Source: Serratia odorifera
Lineage (GTDB): Bacteria; Pseudomonadota; Gammaproteobacteria; Enterobacterales; Enterobacteriaceae
Length of the DNA: 64,000 nt
Direction of reading: 5' to 3'
Assembly: GCF_900635445.1 (NCBI RefSeq)
Contig: NZ_LR134117.1
Span: 496,001 to 560,000, forward strand
The notes under the pieces are model-generated. The model made no database searches. It saw only the letters and a program-made list of their open reading frames with translations, and was not told where the DNA came from. This document shows positions 54,865-63,514 of this stretch, in pieces. Position 1 is the first letter of the stretch, and every line of letters starts with the position of its first letter. The translations under genes and the position numbers were made by a program.

Positions 54865-57438
54865 TTACTGCCTGGCGACAATATGATCGTTTTCGACATC
54901 CAGCGTCACCGGTTTGCCTGGCACCAACGCCCCCGAAAGGATTTGCTGCGCCAGCGGGTTTTCAATCTCCTGCTGGATAGCGCGTTTCAATGGCCGTGCA
55001 CCATACACTGGGTCGTAGCCGGTCTTGCCGAGCAGTGTCAACGCTGGTTCGGTAATCGTAACCGCGTAGCCGCGTTCTTCCAGACGTTGATACAAACGCG
55101 CCAACTGGATTTTGGCAATCTCGGCAATGTGCTGTTGACCCAATGGATGGAAGACCACCACCTCATCTATACGGTTGATGAATTCCGGACGGAAGTGATG
55201 ACTCACCATTTCCATCACCGACTCTTTCATTTGCGCATAGTTCATCTGACCAAAATGTTCCTGGATCAGATCGGAACCCAGGTTAGAGGTCATGATCACC
55301 ACGGTATTACGGAAGTCGACGGTACGCCCTTGCCCGTCGGTCAAACGCCCGTCATCCAATACCTGCAGCAGGATATTGAATACGTCCGGATGCGCTTTTT
55401 CGACCTCGTCCAGCAAAATGACGGAATACGGTCTGCGGCGTACCGCTTCGGTCAGATAGCCGCCTTCTTCATAACCCACATAGCCGGGAGGTGCACCGAC
55501 CAGCCGCGAGACGGAATGTTTTTCCATAAACTCGGACATATCAATACGCACCATGGCATCGTCACTGTCGAACAGGAAAGATGCCAGCGCCTTACACAGT
55601 TCGGTCTTACCTACACCGGTCGGCCCCAGGAACAGGAAAGAGCCAATCGGGCGATTCGGATCCGACAGACCGGCACGGCTACGGCGAATGGCGTTGGATA
55701 CCGCGGTCACCGCTTCGTCTTGGCCAATCACCCGTGAATGCAGTTCCTGCTCCAACCGCAGCAGTTTGTCGCGCTCGCCTTCCAGCATTCTGGCCACCGG
55801 GATACCGGTTGCCTTCGCCAGCACTTCTGCAATCTCGGCATCGGTAACGCGATTACGCAACAGCTTCATGGTCTTGCCTTCGGCCTGGGTTGCCGCAGCA
55901 AGCTGTTTTTCCAGCTCGGGGATCTTGCCGTATTGCAACTCGGACATCCGCCCCAGGTCGCCAACGCGACGCGCCTGCTCCAGGGTGATTTTCGCCTGTT
56001 CCAACTCGGCCTTGATATTCTGGGTGCCCGACAGTGAGGCCTTCTCGGCTTTCCACTCTTCTTCCAGTTCAGAATATTCGCGTTCTTTTTGCTCCAGCTC
56101 GCTGCTGAGCATTTCCAGTCGTTTCCGGCTGGCGTCGTCAGACTCTTTATTCAGCGCCTGCTGTTCCAGTTTTAACTGGATAACGCGACGTTCCAGCCGA
56201 TCGAGCGCTTCCGGCTTCGAGTCCATCTGCATGCGAATGCTGGAAGCCGCCTCATCGATAAGGTCGATGGCCTTATCCGGCAACTGGCGGTCAGAGACAT
56301 AACGGTGCGACAGCGTCGCCGCCGCCACGATCGCAGGGTCGGTAATCTGCACATGGTGATGCAGCTCATAACGTTCTTTCAGGCCGCGCAGAATCGCGAT
56401 GGTGTCTTCAACGCTTGGTTCAGCGACGAACACCTTCTGGAAACGACGCTCAAGCGCCGCATCCTTTTCTATATATTGACGATATTCGTCAAGCGTGGTT
56501 GCACCGACGCAATGCAGCTCGCCACGTGCCAATGCCGGCTTCAGCATATTACCGGCGTCCATCGCGCCGTCAGCCTTGCCGGCACCTACCATGGTATGCA
56601 GTTCGTCAATAAACAGAATGACGCTGCCTTCCTGCTTGGCGAGATCGCTCAGTACGCCTTTCAAACGCTCTTCAAACTCGCCGCGGTATTTGGCGCCGGC
56701 AATCAGCGCGCCCATGTCGAGCGACAGTACTCGCTTGTGCTTGAGCCCTTCAGGCACTTCACCATTGATGATGCGCTGCGCCAGGCCTTCCACAATAGCG
56801 GTTTTCCCCACGCCGGGTTCACCGATCAGCACCGGGTTATTTTTGGTACGACGTTGCAATACCTGAATGGTACGGCGAATTTCCTCGTCACGACCGATCA
56901 CCGGGTCAAGCTTGCCCTGTTCGGCACGTTCGGTAAGATCGATGGTATATTTTTTCAACGCCTGACGCTGATCCTCAGCACCCTGGTCTTCCACGCTGTC
57001 GCCGCCTCGCATTTGCTCAATGGCCTTGCTGATTTTATCGGTTGTCGCGCCGGCGGCTTTCAGCAAATCGGTCAGTGTGCCGCGATCTTCCAGCACCGCC
57101 AGTACGAATAATTCAGACGAGATAAACTTGTCCGCACGCTTTTGCGCCAGCTTGTCGCACAGGTTCAGCACACGCACCAGTTCGTGGGATGGTTGCACGT
57201 CGCCACCGGTGCCTTCGACTTGCGGCAGACGGGAAAGAGCCTGTTCGATTTCGGTGCGTAGGCGCCCGGCGTCGATACCGGCAGAGGTTAATAATGGACG
57301 AACCGAGCCCCCTTCCTGATTGAGCAATGCGCTCATCAGATGTAACGGTTCAATAAACTGGTTGTCGTGCCCAAGGGCTAGAGATTGGGCATCGGCGAGG
57401 GCAAGCTGGAACTTGTTGGTAAGACGATCCAGACGCAT
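54865..57438 (-). CDS. clpB: ATP-dependent disaggregase ClpB
   Basis: An 857-residue Hsp100 chaperone, the E. coli length; MRLDRLTNKFQLALADAQ at 57438 is the start, with GGAGG 7 nt upstream, not the in-frame ATG further up. Order: N-terminal Clp_N repeats, AAA-1 with Walker A GEPGVGKTAIVEG (about residue 205), the coiled-coil middle domain (about residues 400-525), and AAA-2 with GPTGVGKTELCKAL (about residue 605). With DnaK it rescues heat-aggregated proteins. It is preceded by a sigma-32 promoter and lies beside the rRNA operon as at E. coli rrnG. Confidence 0.97.
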   Translation of the reverse strand: MRLDRLTNKFQLALADAQSLALGHDNQFIEPLHLMSALLNQEGGSVRPLLTSAGIDAGRLRTEIEQALSRLPQVEGTGGDVQPSHELVRVLNLCDKLAQKRADKFISSELFVLAVLEDRGTLTDLLKAAGATTDKISKAIEQMRGGDSVEDQGAEDQRQALKKYTIDLTERAEQGKLDPVIGRDEEIRRTIQVLQRRTKNNPVLIGEPGVGKTAIVEGLAQRIINGEVPEGLKHKRVLSLDMGALIAGAKYRGEFEERLKGVLSDLAKQEGSVILFIDELHTMVGAGKADGAMDAGNMLKPALARGELHCVGATTLDEYRQYIEKDAALERRFQKVFVAEPSVEDTIAILRGLKERYELHHHVQITDPAIVAAATLSHRYVSDRQLPDKAIDLIDEAASSIRMQMDSKPEALDRLERRVIQLKLEQQALNKESDDASRKRLEMLSSELEQKEREYSELEEEWKAEKASLSGTQNIKAELEQAKITLEQARRVGDLGRMSELQYGKIPELEKQLAAATQAEGKTMKLLRNRVTDAEIAEVLAKATGIPVARMLEGERDKLLRLEQELHSRVIGQDEAVTAVSNAIRRSRAGLSDPNRPIGSFLFLGPTGVGKTELCKALASFLFDSDDAMVRIDMSEFMEKHSVSRLVGAPPGYVGYEEGGYLTEAVRRRPYSVILLDEVEKAHPDVFNILLQVLDDGRLTDGQGRTVDFRNTVVIMTSNLGSDLIQEHFGQMNYAQMKESVMEMVSHHFRPEFINRIDEVVVFHPLGQQHIAEIAKIQLARLYQRLEERGYAVTITEPALTLLGKTGYDPVYGARPLKRAIQQEIENPLAQQILSGALVPGKPVTLDVENDHIVARQ

Positions 57439-57476
57439 AACACCTCCAATATAGGACAAAATTGCTACTGGAGATT

Positions 57477-57504
57477 AAATGAGGTCATCCCTCAAATTTT
57501 CAAG
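57477..57504 (-). promoter_or_regulatory. Sigma-32 heat-shock promoter of clpB
   Basis: On the minus strand CTTGAAA (57504-57498), a 13-bp spacer and CCTCATTT (57484-57477) fit the sigma-32 pattern CTTGAAA and CCCCATNT with one mismatch. It lies about 40 bp upstream of the clpB start. Confidence 0.8.
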
Positions 57505-57568
57505 GTTATTTCGACACTATATTATGAGTACAACGTTATGCGTCGGTGGACCGTCCTAATTCAATAGG

Positions 57569-58300
57569 TTATATCAGCCAGATTAAACTTGCCAGACGTC
57601 CGGTTATTCGCTCGCGTCGATAGGAGAAAAAATGACTGATTTCGCTAACGGTACAACGATTGCCACCATAGGTTTCGGTGATTCCAACAGCTTGCAGCCG
57701 CTGGCGTGCCAATAAGTAGATATCGGCAAGGTATTTATCGCCGTGAGGGATAAAAGCAGCGTCAGCAGCGGCGTCGACCGCCATAAACGCCGCGCGCACT
57801 TCAGCGCCGACCTCAAAGCACTGCGGTCCGATGGCCGGTCCGAGCCAGGCAACGATCTGGCCAGGCTCGGCAGCAAATTCCGCAACCGTGCTTTCCAGCA
57901 CCCCATCGCATAACCCACGCCAGCCGGCATGAGCGGCGGCGACTTCTTTGCCGGTCCGAGAGCAGAACAACACCGGCAGGCAATCCGCCGTCATCACCGC
58001 ACAAACCTGTCCCGGCTGGTTACTGTACACCGCGTCAGCGCGCAGATCGGTCGGCGCCTGCCCTTCCAGGCGCAGTACGCGAGTCCCATGCACCTGCTCC
58101 AGCCAGTATGGCATCTGTGGCAGGCTGGCGCCCGCCACCAGCAGTTCACGGTTATGCCACACCGCCGATTCGACATCCCCGACGTGGCTGCCGAGATTAA
58201 GCGAATCATACGGCGGCAGGCTTATACCGCCGTGTCGGGTGGTGCTACATGCCGCGACACCTTGCGGTAACGGCCAGTCGGGTTGGATGAGCGCGTCCAT
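57569..58300 (-). CDS. pgeF: Peptidoglycan editing factor / purine nucleoside phosphorylase-like PgeF
   Basis: A 243-residue YfiH/LACC1-family protein with the conserved metal-site motifs STTRHGGIS, QVHGTRV, MTADCLPVLFC, AAHAGWRGLCDG and GPAIGPQCFEVG. Homologues hydrolyse misincorporated L-Ser-containing peptidoglycan precursors and also show nucleoside activity. The start overlaps the rluD stop by one base (TAATG), and clpB follows, the standard enteric order. Confidence 0.94.
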   Translation of the reverse strand: MDALIQPDWPLPQGVAACSTTRHGGISLPPYDSLNLGSHVGDVESAVWHNRELLVAGASLPQMPYWLEQVHGTRVLRLEGQAPTDLRADAVYSNQPGQVCAVMTADCLPVLFCSRTGKEVAAAHAGWRGLCDGVLESTVAEFAAEPGQIVAWLGPAIGPQCFEVGAEVRAAFMAVDAAADAAFIPHGDKYLADIYLLARQRLQAVGITETYGGNRCTVSEISHFFSYRRERITGRLASLIWLI

Positions 58301-59277
58301 TACCAGTTCATCTGATCCTTGAATTCTTCGGTATCGGCCTTCAGCGCATCGATCAAATCAACCATATCCTGTGGTAATGGCGCATGCCATTCCATCTGAA
58401 TACCGCTGATAGGATGATACAAACGCAGCATGGTGGCATGCAGTGCCTGACGGTCGAAGCCACGTAAAGTGGTGATAAACGCCTCTGATGCGCCTTTTGG
58501 CGGACGTGGACGGCCACCGTACAGCGGATCGCCCACCAGCGGATGGCTAATGTGTGACATATGCACACGGATCTGGTGGGTACGGCCGGTTTCCAGACGC
58601 AAACGTAAACGGGTGTGCGCGCGGAAATGCTCCATGATGCGGTAATGCGTTACCGCCGGTTTGCCCATCGGGTGAACCGCCATATGAGTACGTTTGGTGG
58701 AATGGCGCGCAATCGGCTCTTCCACGGTACCGCCGGCGGTCATGGTGCCGATCGCCACCGCTTCGTATTCACGGGTAATTTCCCGCAACTGCAGCGCTTC
58801 AACCAGACGGGTTTGCGCAGGCACGGTTTTGGCGACCACCATCAGACCGGTGGTGTCTTTGTCCAGACGGTGAACGATGCCGGCACGCGGCACGTCGATA
58901 ATTTCCGGATAGTAGTGCAGCAAGGCATTGAGCACCGTGCCATCAGGATTGCCGGCACCCGGGTGTACCACCAGATCGCGCGGTTTGTTGATCACCAGAA
59001 TATCGCTGTCTTCATAAACGATATCCAGCGGGATGTCCTGCGGTTCCCAACGCGCTTCTTCTTCAATCTGCGCATCAATGGCAACCGTCTCTCCCCCCAG
59101 TACCTTCTCTTTCGGTTTGTTTGTCGTTTTGCCGTTGACCTGCACCCGATCTTCCAAAATCCATTCTTTTATGCGAGAACGTGAATAATCGGGGAACAAT
59201 TCGGCCAAAGCCTGATCTAAACGTTGTCCGAGTTGAGATTCGGCCACCGTTGCGGTGAGTTGTACTTGTTGTGCCAT
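58300..59277 (-). CDS. rluD: 23S rRNA pseudouridine synthase RluD
   Basis: A 325-residue synthase with an N-terminal S4 RNA-binding domain (QRLDQALAELFPDYSRSRIKEWI) and the catalytic HRLDKDTTGLMVVAK motif, whose aspartate is at about residue 139. It modifies U1911, U1915 and U1917 of 23S helix 69, important for subunit joining. It is divergent from bamD, as in E. coli. Confidence 0.96.
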   Translation of the reverse strand: MAQQVQLTATVAESQLGQRLDQALAELFPDYSRSRIKEWILEDRVQVNGKTTNKPKEKVLGGETVAIDAQIEEEARWEPQDIPLDIVYEDSDILVINKPRDLVVHPGAGNPDGTVLNALLHYYPEIIDVPRAGIVHRLDKDTTGLMVVAKTVPAQTRLVEALQLREITREYEAVAIGTMTAGGTVEEPIARHSTKRTHMAVHPMGKPAVTHYRIMEHFRAHTRLRLRLETGRTHQIRVHMSHISHPLVGDPLYGGRPRPPKGASEAFITTLRGFDRQALHATMLRLYHPISGIQMEWHAPLPQDMVDLIDALKADTEEFKDQMNW

Positions 59278-59408
59278 ATGCAGCTTCTTCGTTAACGTTG
59301 GGTTTTCACGGCGATGCCGTTTAATATAATGTGCTATTGTAACTGGTCTTTGTCGGGAGCTTAACGGACAGTCTCCCGGAATAACACCCTGAGGATAATC
59401 AAAACGTC

Positions 59409-60140
59409 ATGACGCGTATGAAATATCTGGTGGCGGCAGCCACGTTGAGCCTGGCGCTGGCAGGTTGCTCCAGTTCCAAGGATGCGGTTCCCGACAACCC
59501 GCCTTCGGAAATCTATGCAAACGCCCAGCAGAAACTGCAGGACGGTAACTTCAAGGGCGCGATTACGCAACTCGAAGCGTTAGACAACCGCTATCCTTTC
59601 GGGCCGTACTCCCAGCAAGTGCAGCTGGATCTGATTTATGCCTACTATAAGTCGGCCGATCTGCCACTGGCGCAGGCATCCATCGATCGCTTTATGCGCC
59701 TGAACCCGACGCATCCGAACATCGATTATGTGATGTACATGCGTGGTCTGACGGATATGGCACTGGATGACAGCGCATTGCAAGGCTTCTTCGGGGTCGA
59801 TCGTTCAGACCGCGATCCACAGCATGCCCGCGCTGCGTTCCGCGATTTCAGCCAGCTGATTCAGCAGTATCCGAGCAGTCAGTATACGCCGGATGCGCAA
59901 AAGCGCCTGGTATACCTCAAGGACCGTTTGTCCAAGTATGAGCTTTCAGTGGCGGAATACTACACTAAACGCGGTGCTTACGTCGCGGTTGTTAATCGTG
60001 TCGAACAGATGATGCGTGAATACCCGGACACCAAAGCGACGCGCGATGCGCTGCCGCTGATGGAAAACGCGTACAAGCAGTTGCAGCTGAACGGCCAGGC
60101 GGACAAAGTGGCGAAAATCATCGCTGCCAATCAGGCCTGA
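59409..60140 (+). CDS. bamD: Outer membrane assembly lipoprotein BamD
   Basis: A 243-residue lipoprotein with signal MTRMKYLVAAATLSLALAGC, lipobox LAGC, and TPR repeats (EIYANAQQKLQDGNFKGAITQ; LDLIYAYYKSADLPLAQASI; MYMRGLTDMALDD). It is an essential part of the BAM complex that inserts beta-barrels in the outer membrane. TATAAT at 59325 in the gap from rluD is a possible -10 box. Confidence 0.96.
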   Translation: MTRMKYLVAAATLSLALAGCSSSKDAVPDNPPSEIYANAQQKLQDGNFKGAITQLEALDNRYPFGPYSQQVQLDLIYAYYKSADLPLAQASIDRFMRLNPTHPNIDYVMYMRGLTDMALDDSALQGFFGVDRSDRDPQHARAAFRDFSQLIQQYPSSQYTPDAQKRLVYLKDRLSKYELSVAEYYTKRGAYVAVVNRVEQMMREYPDTKATRDALPLMENAYKQLQLNGQADKVAKIIAANQA

Positions 60141-60164
60141 TCGCCATCCCGCATAGCAGATAAC

Positions 60165-60190
60165 AAAACGGCAGCCGCGGCTGCCGTTTT
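60165..60190 (+). terminator. Terminator of bamD
   Basis: AAAACGGCAGC and GCTGCCGTTTT form an 11-bp stem with T residues after it, 25 bp past the stop. The next 263 bp to raiA hold no further gene that I can support; only a TTGGCG/CGCCAA repeat at 60193 and the raiA leader are visible. Confidence 0.9.
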
Positions 60191-60453
60191 TATTGGCGCA
60201 CGCTGGCGCCAAATTGGGAAAATATGCAATTAAAAACACGGCATTAAAGAACAATCCACGCCGGTCAACCTATCGATAATGCGCGATCCGGCGAGAAGAC
60301 TCAAGCGCTAGATGGCGGTTTCAGAGGCTAAATCACAGATTGAACTAACTTTGCAAAAGGTGACAAAAAAAAGGTGATTTTCCTCACCCCTTTAGCCCTA
60401 AAGCGGGGTATGCTGAATCCATCCAAGACGGAAAGACAAGAGAGGTAAGTTAT

Positions 60454-60801
60454 ATGACAATCAACATTACCAGCAAACAAATGGATATCACCCCCGCAAT
60501 CCGTAATCATGTCGAAGACCGTCTCAGCAAACTGGATAAATGGCAGGCCCAACTGATTAACCCGCACATTGTTTTATCCAAAGAACCTAAAGGGTTTGTG
60601 GCCGACGCCACCATCACCACGCCAAACGGCCCGCTGGTCGCCAGCGCCAAACACGAAGATATGTATACCGCCGTCAACGAACTGATCGCCAAGCTGGAGC
60701 GCCAGCTCAACAAAGTGCAGCATAAAGGCGAGGCACGCCGCGCACACGCCAGCGTGAAGGACGTCGTTCCGGAAGTCGCAGTAGAACCTGAACAAGAGTA
60801 A
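60454..60801 (+). CDS. raiA: Ribosome-associated inhibitor A (short HPF family)
   Basis: A 115-residue protein matching YfiA: MTINITSKQMDITPAIRNHV, then LSKLDKWQ and the basic face HEDMYTAVNELIAKLERQLNK, with an acidic C-terminal tail VPEVAVEPEQE typical of RaiA rather than Hpf. It binds the 30S decoding site in stationary phase and cold, blocking translation. GAGAGG lies upstream of the start. Confidence 0.95.
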   Translation: MTINITSKQMDITPAIRNHVEDRLSKLDKWQAQLINPHIVLSKEPKGFVADATITTPNGPLVASAKHEDMYTAVNELIAKLERQLNKVQHKGEARRAHASVKDVVPEVAVEPEQE

Positions 60802-60824
60802 CCCGTCCCGGTGTTTCCACACCC

Positions 60825-60849
60825 AGCGCGCCCAAGGGCGCGCTTTTTG
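60825..60849 (+). terminator. Terminator of raiA
   Basis: AGCGCGCCC and GGGCGCGCT followed by TTTTTG form a GC-rich hairpin 24 bp past the stop codon. Confidence 0.9.
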
Positions 60850-60863
60850 TTCACCGGTTTTTA

Positions 60864-60893
60864 TTGACAGAAAGAAAACCCAGCGGTTACTTT
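60864..60893 (+). promoter_or_regulatory. pheLA promoter
   Basis: TTGACA at 60864-60869 with an 18-bp spacer to TACTTT at 60888-60893 is a good sigma-70 pair, about 25 bp before the leader peptide ATG. Confidence 0.65.
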
Positions 60894-60924
60894 AAAACCT
60901 CACTCATTAGCCGATAAGCAGCCA

Positions 60925-60972
60925 ATGCAACGCAAACCGTTTTTCTTCGCATTCTTTTTTACCTTCCCCTGA
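60925..60972 (+). CDS. pheL: pheA operon leader peptide
   Basis: A 15-residue peptide, [15 protein letters not shown], with seven phenylalanines, close to E. coli PheL ([15 protein letters not shown]). Ribosome stalling at the Phe codons when charged tRNA-Phe is scarce favours the antiterminator and lets pheA be transcribed. Its stop lies about 47 bp before the attenuator. Confidence 0.96.
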   Translation: [15 protein letters not shown]

Positions 60973-61018
60973 TTGGGAGGCGTTTCGTCGTGTGATAAAG
61001 AATGCGAAGACGAACAGC

Positions 61019-61048
61019 AAAGCCTCCTGGAAACAGGAGGCTTTTTTT
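61019..61048 (+). terminator. pheA attenuator
   Basis: AGCCTCCTG, loop GAAA and CAGGAGGCT followed by seven T residues make the attenuator terminator between pheL and pheA. GGGAGGC at 60976 can pair with the left arm as part of the antiterminator. Confidence 0.92.
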
Positions 61049-61082
61049 ATGATTATTAGAAAAACACAGGGCAAAGCTGATT

Positions 61083-62240
61083 ATGACTGACAACCCATTA
61101 CTCGTGCTGCGTGAACGCATCAGCGCACTGGATCTGAAACTGCTGGCATTACTGGCGGAACGTCGTGAGCTCGCAGTCGAAGTGGGCAAAACCAAGTTGC
61201 ACTCTCACCGGCCAATCCGCGATAAAGAGCGCGAGCGCGACCTGCTGGACGCCCTGATCACCGCCGCCAAACCCTATGAGCTGGACGGTTTTTACATCAC
61301 TCGCCTGTTCCAGCTGATTATTGAAGACTCGGTACTGACCCAACAGGCACTGTTGCAACATCAACTCAATCAGACCAGCCAGCATTCTGCACGCGTTGCG
61401 TTCCTCGGGCCGAAAGGGTCTTATTCCCATCTGGCCGCGCGCCGCTATGCCGCACGCCATTTCGACCAATTGATCGAGCACGGTTGTCAGAAATTCCAGG
61501 ATATTTTCACCCAGGTCGAAACCGGCCAGGCGGACTACGCGGTATTACCGATTGAGAACACCAGTTCCGGTTCCATCAACGACGTTTACGACCTGCTGCA
61601 GCACACCAGCCTGTCAATCGTCGGCGAACTGACCAATCCGATCGATCACTGCGTGCTGGTCGCCGGCGATACCGACCTTAACCAGATTGATACCGTCTAC
61701 AGCCATCCGCAACCGTTCCAGCAGTGCAGCCATTTCATCAACCGTTACCCACACTGGAAAATCGAATACTGCGAAAGCACCGCTGCGGCAATGGAAAAGG
61801 TTGCTAAAATCAATTCGCCAACAGCCGCCGCACTGGGCAGCGAAGCCGGCGGCGCGCTGTATGGTCTGCAGGTGCTGGAACACAACCTGGCCAACCAGCA
61901 ACAGAATATTACCCGCTTCATCGTGTTGGCGCGCAAGGCAATTGACGTGTCAGAACAGGTGCCGGCGAAAACCACTTTTATCATGGCAACCGGCCAACAG
62001 TCGGGGGCATTGGTCGAAGCGTTGCTGGTGCTGCGTGACAACGGCATCATCATGACCAAATTGGAATCCCGCCCGATCCATGGCAATCCGTGGGAAGAGA
62101 TGTTTTACATCGACGTGCAGGCGAATATCCGCTCCGATGCCATGCAGAAAGCCCTGCAGGACTTGACGCCAATTACTCGCTCGTTAAAGGTGCTAGGCTG
62201 CTACCCAAGTGAAAACGTGGTCCCGGTCAATCCCTCCTGA
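61083..62240 (+). CDS. pheA: Bifunctional chorismate mutase / prephenate dehydratase
   Basis: A 385-residue fusion enzyme. Chorismate mutase occupies about residues 1-90 (LLVLRERISALDLKLLALLAERRELAVEV, with the catalytic arginines and lysine). The dehydratase covers about 105-285 (VAFLGPKGSYSHLAARRYA; VLPIENTSSGSINDVYDLL). The ACT regulatory domain, with ESRPIHGNPWEEMFYID, occupies the C-terminus and gives feedback inhibition by phenylalanine. It makes phenylpyruvate from chorismate. Confidence 0.97.
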   Translation: MTDNPLLVLRERISALDLKLLALLAERRELAVEVGKTKLHSHRPIRDKERERDLLDALITAAKPYELDGFYITRLFQLIIEDSVLTQQALLQHQLNQTSQHSARVAFLGPKGSYSHLAARRYAARHFDQLIEHGCQKFQDIFTQVETGQADYAVLPIENTSSGSINDVYDLLQHTSLSIVGELTNPIDHCVLVAGDTDLNQIDTVYSHPQPFQQCSHFINRYPHWKIEYCESTAAAMEKVAKINSPTAAALGSEAGGALYGLQVLEHNLANQQQNITRFIVLARKAIDVSEQVPAKTTFIMATGQQSGALVEALLVLRDNGIIMTKLESRPIHGNPWEEMFYIDVQANIRSDAMQKALQDLTPITRSLKVLGCYPSENVVPVNPS

Positions 62241-62341
62241 CGCGCAGAAAAGCGCCGAGTGGGGTACGGCAACCAGTTAGCCGACTCTTCAGCCTGGTGT
62301 GCAGGGGCTTGGTTTGATAGCTGACAGAGTCAGCACGTTGC

Positions 62342-62371
62342 AAGGTCTGGCATCTGCCAGACCTTTTTTGT
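62342..62371. terminator. Bidirectional terminator between pheA and tyrA
   Basis: AAGGTCTGGCA and TGCCAGACCTT form an 11-bp stem followed by TTTTTG on the plus strand, between two convergent genes. It lies about 100 bp past the pheA stop, but the T tract is only on the plus strand side. Confidence 0.88.
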
Positions 62372-62386
62372 GATGCATCGCGGGTT

Positions 62387-63508
62387 TTATTGACGACTGT
62401 CGTTAGCCTGACGCAGTAGTGAACGACTTTCTACCAGGAAACGCTCGGCATAATCACCGAACCAGTGTTCAACCTTTTGGAAGCTGTTGATAAACTGCTG
62501 TTTATCGCCATGTTCCAGCAGTTCGATCGCCGCGCCGAAACGCGTGTAGTAACGCTTGATCAGTTGAATATTTTCTTCCGACGACATGATGATATCGGCG
62601 TACAGCTGTGGATCCTGCGCAAACAGCCGCCCCACCATCGCCAGTTCCAGCCGATAAATCGGCGAGGACAGCGCCAGCAATTGCTCCAGTTGCACGTTTT
62701 CCTCCGCCAAATGCAGGCCGTAGGCAAACGTAGCGAAGTGGCGCAGAGCCTGAATGAACGCCATGTTCTGGTCATGTTCCACCGCGCTGCTGCAGTGCAA
62801 CCGTGCGCCCCACACTTGCAATTGCTCCAGCAGCCACTGGTAGGCTTCGGGCTGACGGCCGTCGCAGTACACCACCACCTGCTTGGCAACGCTGCCGACA
62901 TCTGGGCCAAACATTGGGTGCAACCCCAATACCGGGCCGCCGTGTGCCGCCAGCATCGCCTGCAGCGGGCGGTTCTTCACCGATGCCAGGTCAACCAGAA
63001 TGCAGTCGTCTGGCAGCGTAGGCAGCCGCTGAATAACCTGCTCGGTGACGTGGATCGGCACGCTGACAATCACCATGCCAGCATCAGCCAGCAGCGTTTC
63101 CGCCTGCGGCCAATCGTGCTGATCCAACACGTTTACCTGATAGCCCGACAGCGTCAGCAGCCGATTGAACAAACGCCCCATCTGGCCGTTGCCGCCGATA
63201 ATCACAATCGGACGCAGCTGCGGACAGAGGGTTTTAAAACCTTTGTCATTCTCGCTGACGTACGATTCGCGCATCACACGACGCAATATGTCTTCAATCA
63301 GGTCCGGCGGTACGCCAAGCGCCGCCGCTTCCGCACGGCGCGAAGCCAGCATCGCCGCTTCACGCTCGGGTACATACACCGGCAGTCCGTGGCGGCTTTT
63401 GACTTCGCCCACTTCAGCCACCAGATGCAGGCGTTTCGCCAGCAAATCCAGCAGCGCTTTATCCACTTCGTCAATTTGATCGCGCAGCGCGGTCAGTTCA
63501 GCCACCAT
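62387..63508 (-). CDS. tyrA: Bifunctional chorismate mutase / prephenate dehydrogenase
   Basis: A 373-residue fusion enzyme, the length of E. coli TyrA. The mutase covers about residues 1-90 (LRDQIDEVDKALLDLLAKRLHLVAEVGEVK). The NAD-dependent dehydrogenase follows, with VIIGGNGQMGRLFNRLL at about 103 and the catalytic-region HPMFGPDVGS. It makes 4-hydroxyphenylpyruvate for tyrosine. It follows aroF by 6 bp in one operon. Confidence 0.97.
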   Translation of the reverse strand: MVAELTALRDQIDEVDKALLDLLAKRLHLVAEVGEVKSRHGLPVYVPEREAAMLASRRAEAAALGVPPDLIEDILRRVMRESYVSENDKGFKTLCPQLRPIVIIGGNGQMGRLFNRLLTLSGYQVNVLDQHDWPQAETLLADAGMVIVSVPIHVTEQVIQRLPTLPDDCILVDLASVKNRPLQAMLAAHGGPVLGLHPMFGPDVGSVAKQVVVYCDGRQPEAYQWLLEQLQVWGARLHCSSAVEHDQNMAFIQALRHFATFAYGLHLAEENVQLEQLLALSSPIYRLELAMVGRLFAQDPQLYADIIMSSEENIQLIKRYYTRFGAAIELLEHGDKQQFINSFQKVEHWFGDYAERFLVESRSLLRQANDSRQ

Positions 63509-63514
63509 AACTCA

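Noticed and set aside
60386..60414. Promoter of raiA at TATGCT 60409
   Set aside because: A -10-like box is present but no convincing -35 box lies at a suitable distance, so it was not listed as a feature.
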